Part shown: piece by piece, positions 1 through 6,955 of the stretch | How positions within the stretch are numbered: the first letter of the stretch is position 1 | Layout: each line of letters opens with the position of its first letter | From: Syntrophus sp034006265 | Lineage (GTDB): Bacteria; Desulfobacterota; Syntrophia; Syntrophales; Syntrophaceae | Length of the DNA: 8,906 nt | Reading direction: 5' to 3' | NCBI GenBank assembly: GCA_034006265.1 | Contig: JAVETB010000101.1 | Coordinates: forward strand, 1-8,906 | Position numbers and translations under genes: made by a program | Notes under the pieces: model-generated | What the model saw: the letters and a program-made list of their open reading frames with translations, nothing else | Databases searched by the model: none | What the model was told of the DNA's origin: nothing

Positions 1-860
1 GGCTGCACCGCCAACTGGAGGTTCTGGGGGATAGTGTAGCTCTGAGCAAAGGTGAAGGTCTGACCTCGTTTGAACAGCAGGCCCACATTGGCCCCGGCGA
101 ACTGTGCCGCAATATGAGCTACGGAGTTGGCCTGCTGGTCATCAGCCTGATCTGTGGCACTCTCATCGACAATGACCCAGAAATCCACGGGGAGATCGGC
201 AGCAGTGAGGATGCTGCCCCCGGTCAGCCCGCCCCCCGCAGTGTTCTTGACAAAGCCAGGAGTGGTAGGATTTGTGTCACAGGGATAATTCCCGCCTACA
301 AAGGTGCCATCCGCCAGATTCTTGACAAAGCCCGCCACGTCCATATCCTGCGTAACCAGGTCTGCAATAGCTGACAGGTTGACATTCTCAAGCCCCGACA
401 GGTCGGACTTCCAGCGCAGGAACCGGTCGGTGACTTCCGGGTCCGGCAGGCCCAAGTCGGCGTAGGCCGAACTGCGCCTGAGCAGCGGCGCCCGCTTTGC
501 CTGCTCCTGAAGCTCCTGCACCATCATGGTGAGCTTGTCCAGGGCGTTTTCGGTAGCCATGGCGGGAAACGGGTCATTTTCGACGTAATCCGTCTCCTGC
601 TTCTGCGGCAGGGCGCGCATGATGGTTACCTTCTCGGTCGCGGCGGGCGCGGTCACGAAGGTGACGTTACCGCCCGTGTCGTTCCCTACCCCGGAGACGC
701 TGTAGTCCACGTTCAGGGTCTTGACCGTCTCGACCCCGTTGGCGTCGGTGACGATGACGACCAGCTCGGTCTCCGCCCAGACCTTGAAATTGTAGGGGAA
801 AACGGTCTGGGCGCCGGTCCCGGCGTACTGAATCCTGGTGGTGGTGATGGCGACTGTCAT
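1..860 (-). CDS. Tail fibre / tailspike protein, T7 gp17-like N-terminal domain (3' end cut by window edge)
   Basis: The reading frame starts at ATG 860-858 and stays open for 286 codons to the window edge, so the C-terminus is missing. Residues 1-125 resemble the T7 tail-fibre N-terminal domain that docks the fibre to the tail: an early TVFPYNF strand, the stretch ETELVVIVTDANGVETVKTL, then DPFPAMATENALDKLTMMVQ leading into a helix (about 99-124). Residues 140-175 look like the usual linker (FLRWKSDLSGLENV). Residues 177-181 and 202-206 repeat GFVKN. From about residue 225 a pattern with DDQQANSVAHI and a later GLLFKRGQTFTF suggests the first coils of a right-handed beta-helix, which in tailspikes binds or cuts surface polysaccharide; that last step is inference. 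The start is supported by GAGGGA a few bases upstream and by the ATGA overlap with the ejection protein gene. GC falls from about 64% (421-840) to about 58% (1-420), as often seen in swapped receptor modules. Confidence 0.85.
   Translation of the reverse strand, partial: MTVAITTTRIQYAGTGAQTVFPYNFKVWAETELVVIVTDANGVETVKTLNVDYSVSGVGNDTGGNVTFVTAPAATEKVTIMRALPQKQETDYVENDPFPAMATENALDKLTMMVQELQEQAKRAPLLRRSSAYADLGLPDPEVTDRFLRWKSDLSGLENVNLSAIADLVTQDMDVAGFVKNLADGTFVGGNYPCDTNPTTPGFVKNTAGGGLTGGSILTAADLPVDFWVIVDESATDQADDQQANSVAHIAAQFAGANVGLLFKRGQTFTFAQSYTIPQNLQLAVQ
244..332 (-). repeat. 14-bp direct repeat pair in the tail-fibre gene, 75 bp apart
   Basis: The 14 bases ttcttgacaaagcc (plus strand) occur at 244-257 and again at 319-332, exactly 75 bases or 25 codons apart and in the same reading frame. 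They encode the repeated peptide GFVKN (residues 202-206 and 177-181), each followed by a short Ala/Gly-rich turn (NLADG and NTAGG). The exact spacing suggests an old in-frame duplication of a 25-residue unit between the docking domain and the probable beta-helix; the rest of the unit has diverged. Confidence 0.7.
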
Positions 861-3800
861 TGGGCTTCCCTCAACTTTTCTCTGATAAGCTGCTTCAATT
901 CCGGGTATTCTTTGATAACCTGCCCCCTGGCTGCCTCCCGGTAGGCCGCTATGGTCTTTCTGATGGCGATTTCCTTGGCTTCATCGGTGGCCCTGCGGTA
1001 TTCTCCGCTATTCACCAGCTTGTCCAGGGCCTTTTTTGCCTCCTGGCCCGCCAAAATCGTATAGCGATCGTATTCCTCCATGCTCAATTCCACGCCCATG
1101 ATCTCCCGGCCCGGCTTGGACAGGCCGATTTTCAGGCGAATTATCTCATCATCAATGGGAGATTTTCTGGCCTCCGAGGTATAGATGGGGGAGACCATAT
1201 CCGGCCCCAGCCCGCCCCCCAGGACTATGGGCTCGCCCCAGAGGTTACGGCGGGGCGGCAGGTCCTTGGAGTATCCGGGCAGCCGGGACTTGATCTCATT
1301 CACCATGGTCTGCACGCCCATGAATACGCCGGATTCCCGGCCCGCCCGCGTTTCCCTCAAGGTCGGGTCTTGAGTGCGTTCTATTTGCGCGGTCAGGGCG
1401 GTCAGAGGAATGAGCGTCCCGGCGAACTTTTGCAGATAACTCCGACCGTATCTCTCCGGGTCGGTCACGGCCTGGATCAGGTTGGAAAGCCCGGTGAGCC
1501 AGGTCTTGTTGACCAGCACGTCCCCCGCTGCCGCGGCCATAGCCCCGGCCACTTCGTCAAGCTCCTCGGAGCCTGCCTGCCCGGCGATCTCGGCAAAGGA
1601 GGCCCCCAAGCCCATGATCATGCCTATGGGCTCCAGGCGGCCGTAGGAATAATATTTCTCCCCGATCTTCACCGAATAAGGCTGCCAGCCGGTGCGCCTT
1701 AAGGCCTCCTTCATTTTCGGGTCTTCCGGCCCGCCCCCGGTGATCAGGCCCGCGGCGCTCAAGCCCCCCATGGCGGCCATGACCATGCTGCCCAGGGAGA
1801 CGCGGGCCAAGGCCATATCCCGCCGCGCCCCGCCCGCCATGATGTCCTCCCGCACGTGCTTCATAAGGGGAGCCAACGGGGTGCGCTCGAAGCCGAATTT
1901 CATGATATTGGCCGGAGTGCGGATAAACGGCACGATGAGGCGCAGGGCCGGGGTGTCGTGCGCCGCCTGCATCAGCCTTTGAGCCAGGGGTCCGGCCTTT
2001 TGGGTGTAGGTCTGGTACGTGGCCGCGTCGATGGCGGCCAATTTTAGGTGCTCCGGGGGATTGGCGATGATCTCCTGCATCCGCCGCCCCAGGGCCTCTC
2101 CCTCCAACCCCTCTTTTGTCGCCAGCCGCATAGCTTGGGCGTGCAGTTCCATGCGGTAGCCCACCGCCTTCCATAATTCGTCGGCGGCCACCAAAGCCTT
2201 GCCGGGCAGGCGCACCGCCTCCCCCAGGAGGTCCACGGCCCGCCCCGCAACGCCGCTCATTTCCAGGGCGTCGGCGCTGATGGCCCGCTTGTGCACTTCC
2301 AGCTTGGAGGCGAACTGGCCGGAGGGCTGCCCTTCCACTAGGGACTTTCCCGCCAGGCGCAGGCCGTCCAGGAAGCCCATGGTCATGCCGTAGAGCTGGA
2401 CCGAAGCCTCGCCGTCCGCGACCGCCTGATCCCTGAATACATGCTTGCCGATTTTGGCGGCGATCTTGCGCTCCGGAACCTGCACCAGGGCGGTCGCCAT
2501 ATTGGACAGAAAATTGACCGCGTGGGTTACCGGGTTTGACAGCAGGCCATTGATCCAGGCCTCCATAAAGACATCGAACTTCGTGGCCCGGTAAGCCTTG
2601 CTCACCACCTTGGCGATCGCCTCCGGCTCCTCGATGCCCGCCATTTTCTCGGCCATCTTGCGCACCGCCTCCGGCCCGCCGCCCATGTCCAACCAGTCCC
2701 GGACGGCGCGGGAGGCCAGTTCCGTTTCCTCCGCCATGATGCGGAAGGCGCTCAGGGTGCGCCCGGCCTCCGCGGTCATGCCCGAGACCTGCTGCTGAAT
2801 CCCGGCCATAACCGCCATAGAGCGGCGAAAGGCCAGCATATCCACTTCGGTAGCATTAACAGAGGACGCCTTGACCGCCAATTCCCGGACCTGCGCGGCG
2901 GAAGCCACCAGCAGGCGCCGGGCCGCCAATGCCTCCTCCGCATTGAAGGCCTGGCCCGACCGCCTGGCCAGGAGCTTTTCCGGGGTCAGGTCCAGCATGT
3001 CGGCCAGTCGCGCTGTTTCCTCATGGCTGATGACGCCCCGCCTGGCCTTGTCTATGCCCTTGGCTTCAAGCTGGGACATCTTGTTGATGGTCTCGGCGAT
3101 CTCCTCCGGGGCTTCGATGCGGTTCAGATTGATATTGACGGAATATTTGCCCTCTTTAAGCTCTGGCGCGGCCATCTTCAGGAGCTTTTGCGCCTTGCCC
3201 TTGCTGATGGGCAGAATTTCAAAGGGCGGCTTGGTGGCATCCCCCAGAGTGGTGAAATCGGGCTTCCGGGCCGTAGCGGCCAGGATGGAGCCGGGGGGAA
3301 GTTTTTCAGAAACGGCTGCGGCAGGCTCTTTTTCAGCCAGCATCGCGGCGTATTTCTGCTCCGGGCCTCCCATCAAGACCGCATCGTCTTTGAAAATGAA
3401 ATACTCTTTGCCCTTATATTCCACGATGTAGCCGGGTTTGGCGTTTTTGCCCTTGCCGTGCACCACCTCTTCTTTGACAAAACCTCCTGCCGGCAGATTT
3501 TTATCCTTAATGGGATCGCCGATTTCTATTTTTTGGGCTTTTTCCCACAATTCCGGGTCAAAGGTCTGATTTATGGCTTTCTGGACTTCCTGGACATTTT
3601 CCGCCCCCGCGCCCTGGGCCAGCTTCACCGCGTCGCCTATCTCCGGGCTTTGGGCCGCCTTGCTCGCCATGGCCTTAGCCGCTTCCTCGGTAATCTCCGG
3701 CGCGGCTTGGCGGATGCGGCTCGCCGCCTTTTGCACGGCCTTGTCGGTAGCCATGCCCGCGGCGATGTCCACGGCCAGGCCCGCCACCCAGCCCCAGCGC

Positions 3801-4594
3801 GGGGCCACCTTCTCAACCGCAGTCTTGGCAAAACCGCCGCCCAGCTCGCCGATGATGTTTCCCAAGAGATCCGTAGCCGCGGTCTTCAGTCCCGAAGCCG
3901 CCGCGGTCCCGGCGAAGGCCCCGATGACGTTCATGATGTCCAGGTCCGGGTCGGCGACGGCGCCGCCTTTTTCCCAGGCCTCTATCTCCTCCGGGGTAGC
4001 CTGCAAATATGGCCCCCTGGCTTCGCCTGGCGCCGCTGGCGGGGCTTTCTTCTCCTCCCCTGGGGGTTTCCCCGGCTTGGCCCCGGCCCCCATAAGCAGG
4101 CCCATAAGCTCCTGCTCCTCCGCTTCCTGGCGGCGCACCATGTAGGGGTCGGCCAGTTCCTCGGCATGGGCCTCGGAGGGGCCTATCAGCCCCCAGACGT
4201 GGCCCGCCACTTCCCGGCCCCAGCCCAAGACCTTGGCGACGTAATCCTGGGTTTCCCGGATAGCCGGAATTCCCCCGGCCTCCCTCACCCGGCCCGGCCC
4301 GGCGTTGTACGCGGCCACGGCCAAAGGCACGTCGCCGCCGAAGGTATCCAGCATCTTCTTGAAGTAGCCCACGCCGCCGAAAATATTTTCTTTGGGGTCG
4401 TGAGGGTTTTTCACGCCCATTTCCCTGGCGGTCTCGGGCATCAGCTGCATGAGCCCCATAGCTCCCTTGGGAGACACGGCCCCCGGCTGCCCTACGGATT
4501 CGGCTGCGAGCATCCGCTTGGCGACGCCGATTTCCTCCGCCCCCAGGCCCCAATGAGCCCCGGCTTCCTCTATCAGAGCATCCCAGTTCTTCAT
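857..4594 (-). CDS. Giant ejection protein with N-terminal lytic transglycosylase domain (T7 gp16-like internal virion protein)
   Basis: This 1245-residue protein is close to the length I recall for T7 gp16 (about 1320). Residues 1-125 form an SLT-type (Slt70-like, GH23) domain: catalytic Glu32 in the AES motif, GAMGLMQLMP at 44-53, and AYNAGPG at 95-101. This domain should cleave peptidoglycan glycan strands during genome entry. Residues 141-215 are a Pro/Glu/Lys/Ala linker. Residues 220-285 are Gly/Ala-rich and hydrophobic. Residues 362-412 look like a small lysine-rich beta insert. Residues 480-635 carry a helical region with VNINLNRI and EAGRTL motifs common in large phage polyvalent-type proteins. 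Residues 675-1080 (INGLLSNPVTHAVNFLSN, FIRTPANIMKFGFERTP, GRLEPIGMIMGLGAS) resemble the LPD38-like C-terminal region of such proteins; this name is from memory. A hydrophobic stretch at 928-952 could cross a membrane. The N-terminal methionine overlaps the previous stop as ATGA, with GGAG about 11 bases upstream. Confidence 0.9.
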   Translation of the reverse strand: MKNWDALIEEAGAHWGLGAEEIGVAKRMLAAESVGQPGAVSPKGAMGLMQLMPETAREMGVKNPHDPKENIFGGVGYFKKMLDTFGGDVPLAVAAYNAGPGRVREAGGIPAIRETQDYVAKVLGWGREVAGHVWGLIGPSEAHAEELADPYMVRRQEAEEQELMGLLMGAGAKPGKPPGEEKKAPPAAPGEARGPYLQATPEEIEAWEKGGAVADPDLDIMNVIGAFAGTAAASGLKTAATDLLGNIIGELGGGFAKTAVEKVAPRWGWVAGLAVDIAAGMATDKAVQKAASRIRQAAPEITEEAAKAMASKAAQSPEIGDAVKLAQGAGAENVQEVQKAINQTFDPELWEKAQKIEIGDPIKDKNLPAGGFVKEEVVHGKGKNAKPGYIVEYKGKEYFIFKDDAVLMGGPEQKYAAMLAEKEPAAAVSEKLPPGSILAATARKPDFTTLGDATKPPFEILPISKGKAQKLLKMAAPELKEGKYSVNINLNRIEAPEEIAETINKMSQLEAKGIDKARRGVISHEETARLADMLDLTPEKLLARRSGQAFNAEEALAARRLLVASAAQVRELAVKASSVNATEVDMLAFRRSMAVMAGIQQQVSGMTAEAGRTLSAFRIMAEETELASRAVRDWLDMGGGPEAVRKMAEKMAGIEEPEAIAKVVSKAYRATKFDVFMEAWINGLLSNPVTHAVNFLSNMATALVQVPERKIAAKIGKHVFRDQAVADGEASVQLYGMTMGFLDGLRLAGKSLVEGQPSGQFASKLEVHKRAISADALEMSGVAGRAVDLLGEAVRLPGKALVAADELWKAVGYRMELHAQAMRLATKEGLEGEALGRRMQEIIANPPEHLKLAAIDAATYQTYTQKAGPLAQRLMQAAHDTPALRLIVPFIRTPANIMKFGFERTPLAPLMKHVREDIMAGGARRDMALARVSLGSMVMAAMGGLSAAGLITGGGPEDPKMKEALRRTGWQPYSVKIGEKYYSYGRLEPIGMIMGLGASFAEIAGQAGSEELDEVAGAMAAAAGDVLVNKTWLTGLSNLIQAVTDPERYGRSYLQKFAGTLIPLTALTAQIERTQDPTLRETRAGRESGVFMGVQTMVNEIKSRLPGYSKDLPPRRNLWGEPIVLGGGLGPDMVSPIYTSEARKSPIDDEIIRLKIGLSKPGREIMGVELSMEEYDRYTILAGQEAKKALDKLVNSGEYRRATDEAKEIAIRKTIAAYREAARGQVIKEYPELKQLIREKLREAQ

Positions 4595-6024
4595 TTCTTT
4601 GCCGTCTCCAGGGCTTTCAGTTCGCCGAATTCGTGCTCCGCGGCTCTAAGCAGGTCTTTGATGCGCCGGGTTTCCCGCAGGGCCGCGGCCTTGTCCAGGT
4701 CGCCTTTCTCAAAAGCTTCCTTGGTTTTCAACAAGGCTTGTTCAAGCCTGCCTTTCAGGTCGCTTATCTCCGCGGTGGTGCTGAAGCCATCCTTCGGCCC
4801 CTCCAGATACAAGGGCCGGGGATAGGCGGATGGACCCTTGGGCTTGACCATCTCCCGGCTCACGATGTCATCTATTACCGCATCCGGATCTTGTCCCTGT
4901 CTCACCCGGTCCCGGAGTTCGCGTTTCAGCCCGGCCCGATAGAATTCATTGGTCTGGTCCAGGGCCTCAAGCGGCCCCTTGGTGCGAAACACGCCGTCCA
5001 GATAGCTTTCGCCCTCGTTTATGGCCCGTTCCCAATCCCGATCATGGCGTTCCACCAGGCGGCGGTAGCCGTCCTCGTTGATGCGCCGGGATTCCCTGAG
5101 CTGGTTTATGTCCGATAGAGAAAGCTGCCCTTGGGCCTGTTTGGCCGCGGCCTCGTTAAAAACCTTGTCTTGTTCCTCTTTGAGTTGCTTTTCTTTCAGC
5201 TTCTCCGCCATCTCCTGCTGGCGCAGACGGCGGATTTCCAGGCGCTCCGCCCGGCGCTCCATTTGTTCAACCTTCCGGTCAAGCTGACCTAACAGCCGCT
5301 CCCGGCGCTCGGGAGGCAAACCCGCGGCCCACTTCGGGTCTTCCAGTCTTTGCCGGGTCTGCGCCGGGTCCAGCCGGGCCATGCCCATGATTTCCGTCTC
5401 CAGGATGTCCTCCTGCGTTTTGCGCCACAGGTCCCCGGCCTTGTCCCTGGAAAGAAACCCCACTGAGGCCGCGCCTTCTATAGCCCCCTTGATTTTCCCC
5501 AGGATGGCCGCTTTATCGTCATCCCGCGTCGCGCTATGATACAGGCGGGAGTATTGGGCCACGGCGCTGTCCAGAGCCGCCGCGCCCCGGTCCGCCCGCT
5601 GCTTGTTGGCCCACTCCGCCACGTCCTGCTGCGCCGCCAGGGAGGGGCGCAGAAAAGAGCGCGTCAGGGCCTCTCTGACTTCTGGGTCTTTGGCCTCCTT
5701 GAGCCATTTGTCCTGCAATTCTTTGATGGCCTTGGAGGCCTGATTCGCGGCAGCCTCATAATTGCCCGGGTCGCCGATAAGGCCTTGCTTGAGGTTGAAA
5801 AGCTCCTCCAGGAAACCCGTTTCCTTTTCCAGAATTTCAATGACTTGTTGGGCTTTGCGCCGCTGCTCGCCGATTTTGGCCAGGATGTCTCCGCTCTTCT
5901 GAACCGCCTCCCCCGCCTCGGCCAGGGCCGCGCCCGGCAGGCCCGCCGCGCCGATAGGGGCCGCGGGCGGCTCCGGGGCCCAGGGGGTTTGCACACTCGG
6001 GCTGTAGGTCGGGACTTTGGGCAT
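4591..6024 (-). CDS. Coiled-coil internal virion protein in the T7 gp15 position
   Basis: The protein has 477 residues and no enzymatic motif that I recognise. It begins with a Pro/Ala-rich segment (1-35), then is nearly all helical and highly charged. The strongest coiled coil is at about 236-297, rich in Glu, Arg, Lys and Gln (for example KVEQMERRAERLEIRRLRQQ); shorter amphipathic helices lie at 36-75 and 418-475. There is no signal peptide or clear membrane segment. It lies between the gp14-like and gp16-like genes, exactly where T7 encodes gp15, the middle component of the ejected channel, so a core or ejectosome role is inferred from position and shape rather than sequence identity. It is well short of T7 gp15 (about 750 residues). 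The start codon shares one base with the upstream stop (TAATG), and GGAGG lies 11 bases upstream. A scaffold or tape-measure-like role is an alternative. Confidence 0.75.
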   Translation of the reverse strand: MPKVPTYSPSVQTPWAPEPPAAPIGAAGLPGAALAEAGEAVQKSGDILAKIGEQRRKAQQVIEILEKETGFLEELFNLKQGLIGDPGNYEAAANQASKAIKELQDKWLKEAKDPEVREALTRSFLRPSLAAQQDVAEWANKQRADRGAAALDSAVAQYSRLYHSATRDDDKAAILGKIKGAIEGAASVGFLSRDKAGDLWRKTQEDILETEIMGMARLDPAQTRQRLEDPKWAAGLPPERRERLLGQLDRKVEQMERRAERLEIRRLRQQEMAEKLKEKQLKEEQDKVFNEAAAKQAQGQLSLSDINQLRESRRINEDGYRRLVERHDRDWERAINEGESYLDGVFRTKGPLEALDQTNEFYRAGLKRELRDRVRQGQDPDAVIDDIVSREMVKPKGPSAYPRPLYLEGPKDGFSTTAEISDLKGRLEQALLKTKEAFEKGDLDKAAALRETRRIKDLLRAAEHEFGELKALETAKK

Positions 6025-6515
6025 TATTTAAAGGGCCTCCAAACGCTTTCGCTCATCAGGGGAGACATGCCGGTAAGGAGCGTGCCGCCCATCTTCCAGG
6101 GCAGCGCGGCAGTGGCGGCCTTCCCCTTGAATTCTTCCAACACCGCAGACTGGCCCGCCTGGGCCGCGCCGAGCTGATACCTGTACCGGCTCATCAGGGC
6201 GTCCCGCTCGATCTCCGCCGCGGTCGCCTCCATGACGGCCAGGGGGCTCCCTTCGGTGGGCTCCACTCCCGACGCGCCGTAGAGCGACATCTGCCGGGAC
6301 AGGAGCTTCTGGCCTTCCTGCTCCCGACGCATGTATTCGATGTCGCCGAGCTTCTTCAGCTCCTGGGCCTGCTGCCTCTGGGCCGCGGCACCGTACTCCG
6401 CCATGGCCGCCTGGCTTTTCGCCGCCTGCATCTGGCCCAACATGGACATGCCCGTGCCGACGACGCTGGCGCCGATAGTCAGCCCGGCTATTACCGCAGG
6501 TGTCATGAAAGCCAT
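6024..6515 (-). CDS. Internal virion protein, T7 gp14-like
   Basis: This 163-residue protein opens with a Gly/Ala/Val-rich hydrophobic helix (about 5-27, PAVIAGLTIGASVVGTGMSM) without a cleavage site, then a long Ala/Gln-rich helix (29-75). A central block, RREQEGQKLLSRQMSLYGASG followed by EGSPLAVM and ERDALMSRYRYQ, follows the pattern I associate with gp14-family virion core proteins (a GASGV-type turn, a GS element, then a helix carrying Asp). In T7, gp14 leaves the capsid and forms a pore in the outer membrane during DNA ejection; assigning that role here is inference from family and gene order. Length is near the T7 protein (about 196). ATG 6515-6513 overlaps the upstream stop by one base (TGATG) and has GGGAG nine bases upstream. 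An in-frame ATG three codons later is a possible alternative start. Confidence 0.82.
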   Translation of the reverse strand: MAFMTPAVIAGLTIGASVVGTGMSMLGQMQAAKSQAAMAEYGAAAQRQQAQELKKLGDIEYMRREQEGQKLLSRQMSLYGASGVEPTEGSPLAVMEATAAEIERDALMSRYRYQLGAAQAGQSAVLEEFKGKAATAALPWKMGGTLLTGMSPLMSESVWRPFK

Positions 6516-6955
6516 CAGATCACTCTCCCGTACAAGAGCCAGTCGCCGCCATCCATACCGTAGCCCCGCATCGGCCCTTCGGGTTTAAGTCCCAGGTATC
6601 CGGCCAGCTTGCAGTTCGCCGCGCTGGGGTTCACCATGGCCTGAAGCCGCCTCAGTTTGTGCAGGCGGCAGAACTCCGGCAGGCTGCGCTTCAGCCGGCG
6701 CAGGATAACCGTCATGACTTCCGGTGTCGTCTCCCGCATCACCGCCCAGACCTGGGCCACGCCGGGCCACACCAGCCAGGCCCCCGCCGCGGCCAGGGGT
6801 TCGCCGTCTTTTAAGGCCATGAAAGACCAGCCGCCTCCCGCGGCCAAAGCCTGATAGATCAGCCATTCATCGGTTAAGGCCGAAAAGTCCTCCCTGGCCG
6901 TCCGCAAGACATCAGGCGGCCACAGGGCCGGGTCGAAGGGCTTGACCTCGATCAT
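6515..6955 (-). CDS. GNAT-fold phage protein, T7 gp13-like (internal virion protein A type)
   Basis: The 146-residue protein follows the GNAT fold order. An N-terminal helix region (15-40) precedes strands WSFMALKDGEPLAAAGAWLV (43-62) and VAQVWAVM (66-73). A helix (78-98) and a strand (LRRLQAMVN, 101-109) follow, then the signature NCKLAGYLGLKPEGPMRGYG (114-133) and DGGDWLLYGR. The EG-M-GYG-DG-D-YGR ending is typical of the short phage GNAT-like proteins that sit directly after the nozzle gene. In T7 this slot holds gp13, a virion assembly factor of about 138 residues. The acetyl-CoA pyrophosphate loop expected after the VAQVWAVM strand (R/Q-x-x-G-x-G/A) is absent: the sequence reads RETTPEVMT. 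A structural rather than catalytic role is therefore more likely. The gene overlaps the nozzle stop as ATGA, and GAGGG lies about nine bases upstream. Confidence 0.8.
   Translation of the reverse strand: MIEVKPFDPALWPPDVLRTAREDFSALTDEWLIYQALAAGGGWSFMALKDGEPLAAAGAWLVWPGVAQVWAVMRETTPEVMTVILRRLKRSLPEFCRLHKLRRLQAMVNPSAANCKLAGYLGLKPEGPMRGYGMDGGDWLLYGRVI

Noticed and set aside
114..374. An 86-codon plus-strand open frame near the left edge with a hydrophobic N-terminus
   Set aside because: It resembled a small membrane protein at first, but it is antisense to the tail-fibre frame, which is open without a break and has a recognisable docking domain. No good ribosome binding site is visible before it.
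860..1702. A 280-codon open frame on the plus strand
   Set aside because: It is antisense to the C-terminal part of the ejection protein gene, has no recognisable domain and starts inside an overlapping junction. It is best explained as a codon-composition shadow.
3023..4825. A 600-codon open frame on the plus strand
   Set aside because: It runs antisense to the ejection protein gene and crosses into the next gene. The protein is low-complexity, rich in Arg, Gly, His, Leu and Phe with no domain pattern, as expected for the shadow of a GC-rich gene, while the minus-strand frame shows clear family motifs.
857..6955. Late promoters or terminators between the genes
   Set aside because: All gene ends overlap, leaving no intergenic sequence, and I saw no convincing promoter pair or hairpin plus T-run at any junction.
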